Assembly (NCBI GenBank): GCA_024138025.1
Contig: JAMXBD010004354.1
Coordinates: 1 to 64,000 of the forward strand
Direction: 5' to 3'
DNA: 64,000 bases
Source of the DNA: Combretum micranthum
Taxonomy: Eukaryota > Streptophyta > Magnoliopsida > Myrtales > Combretaceae
Part shown: positions 35,852 to 47,899 of the stretch, in pieces
How the letters are laid out: each line of letters starts with the position of its first letter
Numbering within the stretch: position 1 is the first letter of the stretch
Notes under the pieces: generated by a model
The model's database searches: none
What the model was told of the DNA's origin: nothing
Seen by the model: only the letters and a program-made list of their open reading frames with translations
Position numbers and translations under genes: made by a program

Positions 35852-36125
35852 CCTACTCTATTAATAGTTACTATTCGAGAGATTTGGATTGAAAGCAAAT
35901 CCAGGTACGGCCTTACCATGTTTGATTATATGTGCTTGTAGGATTAGTTGTTATAAATCTAAATTAATGCTTATCGGACTTTAATTGAATTGAGTGCTGC
36001 TTGTGCTTGGTTGCGGTTAATAAAGACCACGACAGTAGTGTGATACTAATGCTGGCAACCTGATGATCCTTATGTGGCGGTGTCCCGAGTGGAGTTACTC
36101 CTATAGATGATTCTGGTAGATTATA
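35852..36125. other. Resumed host sequence between B and C LTR insertions
   Basis: It begins with the CCTAC TSD of the inverted B LTR and continues the sequence interrupted at 19088. There is no gene or open frame of note. The composition and a 'ccaggtacggcc' stretch resemble LTR 3' regions, but the family is unknown. TTATA at 36121-36125 is the probable target site of the C LTR. Confidence 0.35.
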
Positions 36126-37190
36126 TGTCATGTCCCAAAGGGTATCCTAAATGTGACAGTCCGCTACATATGGTATTAAAACTTAAAAATGACTTTCCGA
36201 AGTCATGCGAAAGTTTCAACACCATATGTAAGGCGTCTATCACAACAATAGGAGACACCGTGGGATGTATAGTTTGAGATAGTAAATACAACATACAAGA
36301 ATTCTAAATAACCATCTCATTTCAAAATTATAAGAATAAAATCCTTACATTATCTCAGGGGCTTTTCCCCTATAAATCTCCAAATAATCATAATATCGTC
36401 TTAGTCTTTCACATAAGGAAACAATACCAACACCAAAAGATATTAAAAGATATTTAGTTTAAGATCTTCAAAAGATTCCAGAAGCTTCCCAAAACATAAT
36501 CCCACTCGAGTATATGAAGTCCTGGGGCATAAAGATATTGGTCCTGTTACAACAAAAGTCTATCGGAGCATGAGCATAAGCATAACTAGCTTAGTGAAAA
36601 TATTCCTGAATCAACGTACTTGTATAAATAATTTCAAACAAGTTATTAAACAAGCATATGAATGCATCAAGCAAGTGATCAAGCAATACATATGATCTAC
36701 CGGAAATCATATGTTTGAATGGATTTACCCCTCCATTCAGGGTTAGGTGTTTCGGGCTCTTTAAAACCCATCTTTAAAATCCAACTTATGTAGTTTATTT
36801 CAGGCTCCTACTCGCCCATCTTGAAATAGTTCTTTCAGGCTCCTATTCGCCCATCTTGCAAATTTATGGCTCCTGCAAACCCAGCTACTATACTCTTGCC
36901 CCATCGAGTACGGTAGCTCATGAGATGAAACTAACTATGTGATATGCATGAATCAATTAATACAACTCATAATATATGATTAGAGTAATTTAAAGATAAT
37001 CACAAAATTTGCATACACTCCAACATAATAATAGTAAAACACAAGTTAATTAACAACGATTCATGTCTTGGTATGCTTAGCATTCTTTCAACCAATATTA
37101 TCATACATAATTTATTTTCATCTTTTCCTACTTCTAGTGCCTTTAGCTACAAGCACAACCAAGTACGTAAAAGGTAGGAAATAAACTTAC

Positions 37191-37286
37191 TCGGCCATGA
37201 GGACACTTCTTTCTTATGGATGAGTCGATCGGTATTTCCACTAATCGAAATAACCTCAGGGTATGGACACTCCTTCTTGAGATCAC
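37191..37286 (-). promoter_or_regulatory. Candidate LTR mini-exon with ATGGCCGA before GTAAGT (family C)
   Basis: On the minus strand CTTGATTAG precedes the 96-base segment, which ends CTCATGGCCGA followed by GTAAGT, the strongest donor among the copies. Surrounding bases differ from A and B, yet the start codon and donor are kept. Confidence 0.5.
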
Positions 37287-40200
37287 CTAATCAAGAAGAA
37301 TACCCATAATGAGTATTTCATGTTGATTCTATGGTACTAATAAAAAACTGTCATAAGATCGTTAAAATTGGTATAAAGGGTAATTCCAATTTAAAATGGC
37401 CATAACTTGGTCATTTTAACTCGGAATTGCACATATAATATACCATTTTCTACCTACTCCAAAAAGATTTATCCATTTCTAAGGTTATTTTTGTTATAAA
37501 AAGCCATTTGGGTTGCAAAATACTATGATACAGAATAGTTACGAATTTATAGTTCACAAAATATGATTTTTCCAAACTTTTCTTTACTAAAAAATCTTTA
37601 AGCAAAATATATGGATATTTATATAGTTGAAAAATCCTTTGAACATATATTTATACTCATATTGTATGCATGATTTTTGTAGTGTTGTCTCAATAATGAT
37701 ATTTCATAAACAATCTGTCTTTAAGGGTTTTAAAAGATAAAACTTTTGAAAATTTCTCCTTTTTGAATTCTTAGAAGGAAAACTAAAATATATTTGAGTT
37801 GTAATGAGTGATTTTTTTCCTATTATGATTTCATTTACTCAATTTCCAAAAGTAAATTCATTCCAAAAATTTGGTTCTTTAGGTTATCTTTTAGTTTTAT
37901 TTCTACTGATCGAAAAATGGGTTTTTCAAAATTTTCCTTAAGTTGTTGGTGTGGTCAAATATTTGGAGTTGCATTAAATGTATATGTAAGCCCCGGAAAA
38001 TTCCAGTAAATAATTCCAAGATGAACTTTGAAAATAAACCCTAAAAATCACTCCAAATTAAAATCGAACTTCGAACGAGTCCTAATATATATAAAACGAA
38101 AGTAAGAATTCATTAGTCTTGAGAAAATCTAAAAACAAAATAAGGACTACAAAAGTCCTTAAGTCCAAAAACCATTACGTAAGATAAACTGCTTACCTAA
38201 TCTGTAATTCATAGAAATCGGGATAAAAATAAAACATAGTGATAATTTGCTAAAAGGCAAGTTAATCCATAACATGACAAGTTGAAGGATCAGGAAGTCA
38301 CTAAAGGCCAATTCCATAGTTAGGCTTTGGCACGATTAAGAAAACTTTATCTGCCAATAATAAAACATAGACTTTGGAAATTCCCCAAACGACCAGAATA
38401 ATAATCCTAAGAGACGGAAATCACAATAAAGCCCTAACGATCAAATCAAACTACCAAGAATCATAGAACAAGTTAGAAATTGAAATCTCGTGATCTTAAG
38501 AAGGAAGAATTCAAGAAACAAAATAACAAATTAAATAATCCTTAAGTTAACCAATTGTTCATAAAACCTTAAATCGAAGGAAAAATAAATACGAAAACAA
38601 AATACTATGAAGATCCTTTTCAAAGCAAATTATAAGAATCAAGATTTCCCCAAAATCATTCCAAAAAAATCGATATTTGACTCAAACTCGAGAAAATCAT
38701 ATCCGGTAACCATTACCGATATAACTCCGGATATAATAATTCAATTCAAGATTTCCGAAAGCAGTAAGAGATATTAAATGCTTATAAAAATAAAATTTAA
38801 AATAAATTTCTCAAACTAAATACGTTGTATAAACGGAAAATCTCAGTTTCCAATTTGGCAAAGGTCTAAACCGGAAAAATCATCCGAAAACCCTAACCGG
38901 AATACAATAGCTTAAGTCCGGCAATCTAGCGCCCTTAACCCTAGAGGCCAAGGTGTAGTTTAAATAAGTAGAATAGTTCGTAGTAATATAAGTTTGTTCA
39001 CAAATATCAGATTGGTAAATTTTTGACCTATCTCGAACCCCTTCGGATACAGACTTTGAAAAGCGTGTCCCGGGACTCGAGATATCAAAAATATACCATT
39101 AGTACCGTTAGACTCGTAATTCCACGAGATTTCTAAATATATCAGTTATATAATTTTTCGGGTTATAAAAGTTACGGTTATAACCTTTTTATCGTATTTT
39201 CATTTCTACCGGTAATTGATTATTCTTTTGCACTATTCATTTTATTTCATTATACAATTTTATTATTATTATTTTTATACCCTGGGTTTCCTAGTAATCA
39301 AGTAAACTTCGAAAACCAGAAAATGAAACCCTAAATCAGTTTAGCTCAAGCTTTGTGAAAAAGACTTAGAAACCCAAATTCCGGCTTTTCCTCAGTTTCC
39401 AAATAAGAAACTTTTATAAGCAAAATTAATTTTTAAAATAGTTCTTGATTATATTTCAAACCAAGAAAAGATCAGATTTTGAGAAAATTTCAACTCCGGG
39501 TCATCCCGAGACCCATTATAGAAAAGCGTGCCTCGGAACTAGAATTTCAAAAATTTCTTTATGAATACTCATTTGAACCGAGATAAAATAAGGATTTCAA
39601 AAATATATTTCTCATAATTTTCCGGCTTATGAAAAATACAGTTATAGCCTTTTTATTCGTATTCCATTACTACCGGAAATTAAATTGTCTTGTCAACTAT
39701 TCACTACTATTCAAAAAGTACCACCTATACTACCTAGTCTGCCTATTAGCCACCCTACAAATCTAACCCTTACCATCACTCAAATCACTCACTTTTCTCT
39801 ACACATTTTGTCCCTTAACTTCTCTTACACTCTTAACAATTTCACATCATGTTAAATCAATCAATCAAGGTAAAAGTTTTTCTGTCACGGTCCAATGGGT
39901 ACCTAAACGTGACAGTCCGCCACACTCAATATTAAAGCTTAAGTATGACAACCTTAGTCATTCCAAAAGCTTTTATATTAAGTGTAAGGCTTACTTTCAC
40001 AATTTTAGAGGACCATATATGGAATATGTAGCTTAAGGAGATATAAAAACATATTAAGAAAAGAAGAATCACAATAATATTTGTCATGGCATAATCTTAA
40101 GAACAACTCCCTAAATTACTAATTATACACATATTAACATGCTAATGCTAAGCTACTCTTTATTCAAAATTCTAATATACAAAAGGGATTACCTGCCCAC

Positions 40201-40470
40201 AAGGTCCACGTGGCCTTAGCCATAATACGGGAACTGCAAAAGATAGCTATCGGGGTATAAGCTAATAAGCTTAGTGAGTAATTCCCAAAATTCATACTCG
40301 AAGTAGATTATCAATCAAGTTTATTATTCAAACGTATGAAATGCAACAACCACGTGAGCATACAAGACATATGACTTTCCGGGAATCATATGTTGAATGA
40401 ATTTACGCCCTTCATTCGGGGTTGGGTATTCAGGCCAATTACAGCCACCACTTTTAAAAACACTTTTATA

Positions 40471-40647
40471 GGTCTTACCGGCTCCTATACGCCATCAAAA
40501 ATTTTGTAGTTATTACAGGCTCCTACTAGCCACCAAAAAGATTTTGTAGTTATTACAGGCTCCTACTAGCCACGAAAAACTTGTAGTTATTACAGGCTCC
40601 TACTAGCCATCAATTTAAGTAGTTCTTACCGGCTCCTACTCGCCACT
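40471..40647 (-). repeat. 'ggctcctactagccac' minisatellite of LTR A (subtype 2)
   Basis: Five units share the core cggctcctac or aggctcctactagccac with 'gtagttattac' linkers. It is homologous to 32530-32710. Confidence 0.9.
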
Positions 40648-40985
40648 TACATGATATACCGGTTATGTCTACCACCACTATTATACACTTGTCCCACCAA
40701 TTGTATAGTAGCGAATGCAATGTGACTCAACATATGAAGTGCATGAATAATTTCTTTAATTAAAGTCTAGTAGTTACATTTAACTTCTTTCAAGTGATCA
40801 ACCAATTTCAAACACTTCAAGATATTAATGTACATACAACTTTATTACAAACAAATTGAGTTTCGATATACTTAGTATTCCTTCAACATATTATCATACA
40901 CTTCTTTTGAGTTTGCTTAGATTCTAGTGCAACTAATTTTACAAGCACAAGCAAGAGTATGAAAAATAACGGGGAAATAACTCAC

Positions 40986-41085
40986 GATGCCATTGCCGTC
41001 TATTTCTCTTAAGCGGATGAGTCGTTCACACACTCCACTAAATCGTAATAGTCCTCGGGGTGAAGAAATCCTTCCTCGGGATCAC
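40986..41085 (-). promoter_or_regulatory. Candidate LTR mini-exon ending in ATGGCATC before GTGAGT (inverted family A copy)
   Basis: On the minus strand GGTTAG precedes the 100-base segment, which ends GCAATGGCATC followed by GTGAGT. It has the same module as 30851 and 33049. Confidence 0.5.
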
Positions 41086-43695
41086 CTAACCAAAGAAAAT
41101 ACCCATAATGAGTTTTTCTTGAAGATTTTCTTGAATTTTGACAAAACAATGTCAAAGAACGTCAAAGTTCGTATAAAGAATGTTCCAACTTAAAATGGCC
41201 ATAACTTGGTCATTTTAACTCGGAATCGCGCATATAATATACCGATTTCTATCTACTCGAAAAGATCTACCCATTTCTAAAATTATTTCCCACAAACAAA
41301 GCCACAAGGCTCCGAAAAACTGGTGACAAAATTCACCACGGATTTTAAGTAAAAACAACTTTGGTTCAAGAAATCAAAATTTGTTTGATAAATACTTAGT
41401 TATCTATATAGTTGAAAAATTCTCTTTTATAACTATATAACTCATATTTAAGCATGCTCAAGTGTTTTGTTGTCCAAATTATTTTTCTAAGTAAAACAAT
41501 GTCGGGTTGAAGCTTTTCGGAAATTGTTTTCTTTGAAATGAATACCTTGTTTTCTTTATTTTCTAAAAACGTTTTATGTTGGTTTTATTTATCTTTTTCT
41601 AAGTGACTTTTGAAAATAAAATTTTCTACTTTCTAAGTTACACTAATAATATTTTTGAAGTTTTCTAGAAAATATGCTTTTCCTATTTTCTTGTGTAAAT
41701 TCCTTTGTTTACTTGTTTTGGCAAAAATCTTTACTTGATATTTCTCATTCTTTTTCTCATGTCTCCTATTTTCAAATAATTACCCATGCATGAAAATTTG
41801 GTTTCTTTAAAAAAAAGTGGAACAATTAAGGACTTTTTGTAGAAAAACTAATTTCTATAATCTTATTAACTTTTTCTTGTAACTTGAAAAGTGAAAATTT
41901 TATTCTTTTCAAACCATAAATTTTCTTTGCCTATTTGTTTGCAAAGGTCTTAAAAATTTCCTTAGTTCTCCATCTTATTTTCTTTCTTTATGAAAACAAC
42001 CATTTTTGTCAACAAAATATTTTCTTTTGAAAAGCAAAGTAGAGTAACAAAGATTTAACTAGCTTTTAAGTAAAAATAGTTTCTAAATTCATAGTGAATT
42101 CTTTTTGTAACTTGAAAATGAATGAGTTTATTTTTGTTATCTTATATTTTTATGTTTCACATAAACTTATTCCTAAGTGACAAAAAGTCTTCTTTTATTT
42201 CATTATCTTTAGAAAATAAAACTTTTGGACAACAATCTAAATGAACATGATTATGAGAATAATAATAAACAAAATAACATAAAGTAAAAAAAAATCAAGT
42301 ATTGGAGTCTTAGCTTTTTCAAGGCTCCCGGGACTAAGAAATAAACTAGTCCCATAAAGAAATAAAATGAAAGAAGAAAAGCTTGTTTTGACTTGATGAG
42401 GACAAGTCTAAGACTAGAGACTAGTCTTAAAAACAACTTGAAATAAATAAATTGCATTGAAGTAAATGAATTGCATGAAAGATAAATAAATTGCAAGATT
42501 ATGAGCTTATATGCTCTAAATAGCATATATAACATATAGATATAGTAGATAGTAGTAAACATAATGGAAATATAGGGAAACATAAAGGAACATAATAGAA
42601 ACATAAAACATAAGAGGAATTATGATTATGAACAAAAACAAAGTATGAACCTATTGTTGCTTTCTTAACCTTCATGGTTTTCGAAAACACACACTAAGCT
42701 CATACTAAGTAGATGAACATGGAGACTTCTTGAAGAACTTTTACCTAAAGAAGATGAGCCTAAAGAGAACTTCTTGAAGAGCTTCTTGGAGAGAAATTCT
42801 AGAGAGATTTTGAGAGAGTAATTTTAGTGTAGAAGTGGTGTGAAAGAAGTGAAAGAGAGGGGGTATTTATAGGAAAATGTGGAGGGATTTTTGTGTGATT
42901 AAAATAAATGTAAAATTGAAACAAATTGTGGATGGAGAGAGAGAGGGGGCGCCGGCCATTGTGTAGGGGGAGGAATTGATTTATTTTTTTGACTTTTTGT
43001 TAAATAAAAGATGTAATTTGTAAGGTAGATGTGATATAAAGTTATGGGAAAGGTAAAAAGTTAAGATAATAGGTTATGTAGAGTGTAAGAGTAGGTGTAA
43101 GAAAAAGTAGAGATAAAAGAATAGTGTAGAATAGTAATGAATAGTGTAATGTAAAGTAGATATGACAATTAAAGTACGGGTAGTAAAGAAATACGCGTAT
43201 AATAGCTATATCTGTTATTTTTACTTACCGAAAAATTATGAAATTGATATTTTTGGAAAACTTATATTTTTACGAGTCTAACGGTGTATTCGGAATATTT
43301 TTACTATTCCGGGCTTCCGGACACGTTTTTCGAGAACTGTGTCCGATCGGGTTCGAAGGACACCCGAATTTCGCGAAACTGAAACTTTTATAAAACCTAT
43401 GGTTATTACGGACTATTCGAGCTAATTATCCCAACTTCGTTTTTCCGGGCTAAAGAAAACGGCAATGCCGGATTTAGATTGACACGGTAAACTAGGGTTT
43501 TGTTGACCTTTAAGGTTTCGTTTGACTTCCGGTTAGGGATTTATGCTAAACCGATTCCAAAATTTTAGGGGTTTACATTTTCAAACTTCTTCCCTCCTCC
43601 ATGAATAGTGCCGTGAATAGTCCCCCCCCCCATGTCCATTTTGCAAATTTTTTTTTTTTATTTAATCTAACTCCATTTAACCTAATCCCATTCCA

Positions 43696-43703
43696 TATAT
43701 ATA
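43696..43703 (+). promoter_or_regulatory. Putative LTR promoter TATA box (family B, 5' LTR)
   Basis: TATATATA in the context TTCCATATATATACTAC lies upstream of a CT-rich stretch (ctctctctctcttc). The 3' LTR has the same element at 51929-51936. Transcription would start near 43725-43735. A GTAAGT donor follows at 43865. Confidence 0.6.
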
Positions 43704-45344
43704 CTACTTTTTCTCTCTCTCTCTTCATTCTTTCATTTCTCAACTTTTGAAAAGTGAAAAGCTCTCAAAAATCCTCTCATTTTCCTCTCTTGGCCGAAAC
43801 ATTACAAGCCCCCACACACACACACAACTCCCATTTCTTCTTTTCATCCTCTATTTCTCTTCAAGTAAGTAAAGTTTCACTCCTTCCAATCATAAAACTT
43901 TGTTATGGCTAGGTGATTCTTAGATATTTCCAACCAAAGGACCCCATGAGCTTTGCTAGGGTCAAGGAAAGATCAAAACAAGAATCCCGAACCATTACAA
44001 AGTAGATCTATCACTTAAAGAAACTTTCATGCCAAAAGCTTTACTTTTTCTCCATCAAAAAGTATTTTTTTACAAAAGACCTTTTATAAAAATATAGTTT
44101 TTATGTTTTTAAAACACATTTAAGCATTTGATAAAGTAGATCCATCATTTTACTACTCTTATTCATGTAGACATTTAAGATCTCATCTTCATTTTGAGTT
44201 TATGTGCATTCATAGTTTTTAATGTTTTGTCCTTAGTAAATAACCTCCTAGTATGTAGATCTATGGTTAGATAAGTTAATAAAGTCAAAAAGGAAAACAC
44301 TTTTCAAGAAATGAACTTGTGAAAATTCGGATGACTTTGAAAACCTAGGTCAAAAACACTTTTATCAACTTCTAAACTTATATTTTACAAGAGAAATAAA
44401 GCCTATAGGTAATAGATAATGTTTAGAAATATTTTTCATGAGTCTAAATGAGTTTTTACTAAAGAAAGTGTTGGAAACAAGAAATGAAGTCCATAGGAGT
44501 TTTGAGTTAAAAGTCATGTAGACAAAATTCGTAATAATGGATGTAGGGTTAGAAAACACTATTTTTCCAACTTCAAAAATGATATTTTCTTAAATAAATG
44601 AAGTCCTTAGGATATAGGTATAATAAATACTTAAAGTTTTGAGTATAAAATATATTTTTCCTAAAGGAATCAACTTGAAAATAGAGTTTTCTAAATTCGG
44701 ATTTTTGGAAACCCCCTAGTAAAGGACCCACTTAAAAGTTTACAAATGAAGATTTTATTTAAGAAATAAAGGCCTTAGGATATAACTAGTATGAGAGTCA
44801 AAATTCTTTAAGCAAAATGGAGTTTTCCTAAAAGAAAATCCTTATAATATGTAGGTATGACCAAGTGTAGTAAACTCACTTGTTAAACAATAGCATGAAG
44901 TGGTTTTCTAAGAAAAAGTTTAATTAAATTCTTTAAATCTAAAAAGCTATAAGAACTTAGGCTCATTAAAGTTCATATCATGACATTCATGATAGGGAAA
45001 ATCATTACCATTGCATTTAGTTTCATTTTGTACTTAGGAATCTCAAGTGCATTCATGAAAACCGCATTTTCGGAATCTATATACCCGCTGTACATATCTG
45101 ATCCCTCGTTTTCGAGGCTTAGATATTTTCAAAACTTGATTTAAACTTCGTATTTAGAAAGCTCTTCCGAAGTAGATAGAAATCGATATAAAATTTGCGA
45201 GATTCCGAGTTAAAATGACCAAGTTATGGCCGTTTTAAGTTGGAATTCCCGCTTAGGACGCGAATTACGAATTTGATAAGTTCGTATGAAGTCGTTGGAT
45301 TAGTTTGAGTTGAAATACTGATTAGAGTATTTCTTCCTTTTTAG

Positions 45345-45414
45345 GTTATCCCGAGTTCGACGATTCCCTACCACCGGATTATTATTACTAGAAGACCGGT
45401 GATCCAATGGCCGA
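45345..45414 (+). promoter_or_regulatory. Candidate LTR mini-exon with gag start codon (ATGGCCGA) before GTGAGT donor
   Basis: CTTCCTTTTTAG precedes 45345. The 70 bases end CCAATGGCCGA with the donor GTGAGT at 45415. Inference: transcripts starting near 43730 would splice 43865 to 45344, then 45415 to an acceptor before gag. Two acceptors fit: CTGTTTCTAG at 46983-46992 and AATTGTAG at 47892-47899. Both are followed by GAGA, so both give codons M-A-E-R in the same phase, then remain open for about 20 and 35 codons. The second intron would remove the LTR end and the PBS, so spliced RNA would encode gag but could not prime reverse transcription. Confidence 0.55.
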
Positions 45415-46493
45415 GTGAGTTTTCTCCTTGTTTTGTTACCTTGATTGTGCTTGTAATTAGTCGCATTAGAATTTTAGGAACAAGATAAAAATCGATATGA
45501 ATGGGGATGAGATGTATGTTGAGATTGTGATAAATGTATGCCAAGGAATACTAAAGCATATCGAAACCACGATTTGATTGGATAACTGCACGGTTCATAT
45601 TATTTATGTGTATGATATTGCCTGGTCACTTTAAAGAATGTATAAATATTTTGACCTAAGCAAAAGGTAAATTGATCATGCATCGCATCAGACATATTGC
45701 ATTGGTAGCGTGCTACTCCTACGCAGGTCGATCGGTATGGTCCGAGGACTCGTTTGAGTAATGAGACCCGGTATCAGAGCTCATTCTAGGGTACTAAGGC
45801 GCATGTGGATGCATCCTTGTATGAGCCTAGCCGAGTCGAGTGCTAAGAGCCAGGGCTTGGGGACTAGCAGCGGTCGTGTAGACTCAATACCATTCCTAAC
45901 CCAAGATACGGAGGGCGTAAATCCGTTCTGTGTGTGGGTTCCGGTTACCCATGCATAATTGCTTGCTCACGTGTTTGTTCATGCATAGCATATGATTGAT
46001 TAATAACTTGTTTGTTATGGTACGGAATTAAGGGAATTCTCACTAAGCTAGTGTAGCTTATACCCCAATAGTTGTTTAAATGAGCAGGTTATTCCAAGAA
46101 TGCTAAGTGGGGACCAAGATGGTTGAAGTCGAGAATGACTTCGGGATTCCGGCAAGATATAAGAATGCTTGAAGTTTTTGGCTAAGCTTTACGATTTGCC
46201 TTGTAATAGTTTTATGTAGTGAAGTCTTGGGATGAATGTAATTGAAGTTTGATGAACTGTATTTTGAAGTATAGTGTTTTGTATTTGGAGTATAGTGGAT
46301 TGTATTTCCTTTACATTGTTACTCAATTGTATCAACATAAAATGTATCATTCCGATTTGTCTCCTTTATGTGTTAGACGCCTTGTACATAGTATGGAAGC
46401 CTTCGCGTGACTGAGGTGGTCATTCTTAGGCTTTAATATTGTGTACGGCGGACTGCCACGTTTAGGGTACCCTTCGGGGCGTGACAGTTTAGT

Positions 46494-46505
46494 TGGTATC
46501 AGAGC
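46494..46505 (+). other. Primer-binding site (tRNA-iMet type)
   Basis: TGGTATCAGAGC lies seven bases after the 5' LTR end (46486) and is complementary to the 3' end of plant initiator methionine tRNA. The PBS of the minus-strand element at 7147-7158 is identical. Confidence 0.95.
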
Positions 46506-46982
46506 GACAAGGTTTTGGGAATTAGGTGGGAAGACTTTAGAGAATAGATGTTAAGATATGATCTTAGAAATGAATAGATAAGTGTTAGATGACCCTTAGG
46601 TAAAGAAGAACTAGATTTAGCTCAATGACCTTTAAGGTATGACTTTCGATCATTAAGGATTTGAATTCTATCTTGGAGACTTTTGAAGAACATAGAAACA
46701 GACATATGAAGAAGGAAGAATGAAAATATTTGATGGGATGATCGAATCTATACTAGCAACTGCAAAATATAGGAGTAAGTGACCTTACACGACTTTAGTT
46801 CAAGCCAATGATAGAGATGCTAGATTACCCCTTTGACCTAGAGACCTAGGTGGGTAGGATTAATTGCGTGATTTCACCGTTTTTCTAAATAAACAAGTCT
46901 AAAGAAAATAAAAAGTTGTAACTCTTTTTCTAAAACTAAGCAGCTTGTGAGTAGTATAATTAGACTAACACGACCGTCTCGT

Positions 46983-46992
46983 CTGTTTCTAG
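46983..46992 (+). promoter_or_regulatory. Candidate splice acceptor before gag copy 1
   Basis: CTGTTTCTAG follows a pyrimidine-rich stretch (ccgtctcgt) and is followed by GAGACTACC. Joined in phase to the LTR start codon at 45407, it would open a 20-codon frame that then stops one base out of phase with the gag frame beginning at about 47005. Confidence 0.45.
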
Positions 46993-47473
46993 GAGACTAC
47001 CTAAGGAGAACGTGCAACCGTCGACTACCTTCCCGATGAACAAGTGAGAGACACTCCACCACAAGATCCAATGCAACAAGTCATAGACCTTCTAGGGTGT
47101 TTGGTGGATACACAAAAGCTCCTCTTACAACAAGTGCTTATTAGGAATGTGCCGGTTCAGGTGGAAGGACCCCACCAAGTGACAATGCAAGGAATTGAGA
47201 CTCCTTCTGTTATGGCTAGTCCAAGCTCCAAAGTCAGAAGGTATAAGACAACTAGCCTAACAGTTAAGAATGAACCTTTTAAGAGGCGTAAGATCAATTG
47301 TTGGAAGTGCAAGGAAAGTCATTATCAAGACAGTGTCCACAACTAAGCACAAGTGTTACTTCTGTGGAGATCCCGAGCATAAGGTTGTGGACTGTCCAGG
47401 AAAGAAAACCCTAAAGTGCTTCATCTGCAAACAGCCGGGACACCAGGCGAGTAGATGCCCCCACAAGAATTAA
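46993..47473 (+). pseudogene. gag: Gag copy 1: N-terminal part fused to zinc knuckles, capsid missing
   Basis: The frame from about 47005 reads DEQVRDTPPQDP, an amphipathic DLLGCLVDTQKLLLQQV helix and a short basic linker, then passes directly into the first zinc knuckle (NCWKCKESHY). The capsid domain is absent. After a frameshift near 47330, two intact CX2CX4HX4C knuckles follow (CYFCGDPEHKVVDC and CFICKQPGHQASRC), and the frame stops at 47473 after CPHKN. A second gag copy with capsid lies downstream from 47900. The RNA-binding end is the best kept part. It may be an internal deletion derivative left after duplication of gag. Confidence 0.85.
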
Positions 47474-47899
47474 CAGCTGGACAGCTGCCCTTGCTTGGAA
47501 GAAGTCAGTCTCCTAGAAATATCAATAGATCTCTCGTGTTGAGCGTTAGGAGCAAATAACTTTTTGAGTGAAGAGAACAAAGATGTTTTGAAAATGTAAA
47601 CCGATTTTGTGCTTTATCATCTAGTTCATGAATTAGTTCCAATGCATGTTTTTGCATCCTTTCTTTGAACTTTTGTAATGAAAGATTTACATCTTCTCTT
47701 GATTTCATGTATTTCGTTTTGAATATTATGAAGTTTTGTTATCGATTTTGATTTCAGTAGAATTTCAATATTTCTTACATATGTTTTATTTCCGCATTTC
47801 CGTGTTCTGTATTTCCGATAAGTTTCTTTAAGCTTCTTTTACCGCCTTAAGACGTAATAAAAGATTTAGAATTTTCACCTGAGCTTAATAAAATTGTAG
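47474..47899 (+). other. Spacer between the two gag copies
   Basis: There is no convincing coding frame on the plus strand, and minus-strand frames look like chance. The 3' part is T-rich (ttatttccgcatttccg, gaattttcacctgagc) and ends in AAATTGTAG, the candidate acceptor for gag copy 2. This is consistent with a non-coding leader or intron end. Confidence 0.45.

Larger units (their letters stand above)
39883..43577 (-). mobile_element. Inverted solo LTR, family A, TSD TTTTC
   Basis: The 3695-bp LTR reads TGTCACGGTCC...GGGGTTTACA on the plus strand, flanked by TTTTC at 39878-39882 and 43578-43582. The pre-insertion site exists intact in the 3' LTR of the same element ('agtttttcaaacttc' near 51812), which proves the borders and shows the insertion is younger than the host element. 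Its minus-strand candidate exon is at 40986-41085. Confidence 0.97.
37985..46486 (+). repeat. 5' LTR (family B) of the gag-only element, split by a nested solo LTR
   Basis: Segments 37985-39882 and 43583-46486 correspond to 49957-51819 and 51820-54674 of the 3' LTR. The interruption is 39883-43577 with TSD TTTTC. The LTR keeps a TATA element, a CT-rich leader, a GTAAGT donor near 43865, a degenerate tandem array, a candidate exon and the conserved tip. Confidence 0.95.

Noticed and set aside
40471..40647. CRISPR-like array of repeats with spacers
   Set aside because: The spacers are themselves similar, the repeat is degenerate, the setting is a plant LTR and no cas genes are present. It is a minisatellite.
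45761..45958. 65-codon plus-strand frame, identical to one at 53950-54147
   Set aside because: The two copies are identical because they lie in the paired LTRs. The frame covers the conserved 3' LTR islands, lacks protein-like composition and is broken in the other B copies.
47505..47708. 67-codon minus-strand frame between the gag copies
   Set aside because: It is antisense to the element with no motif, most likely chance in the non-coding spacer.
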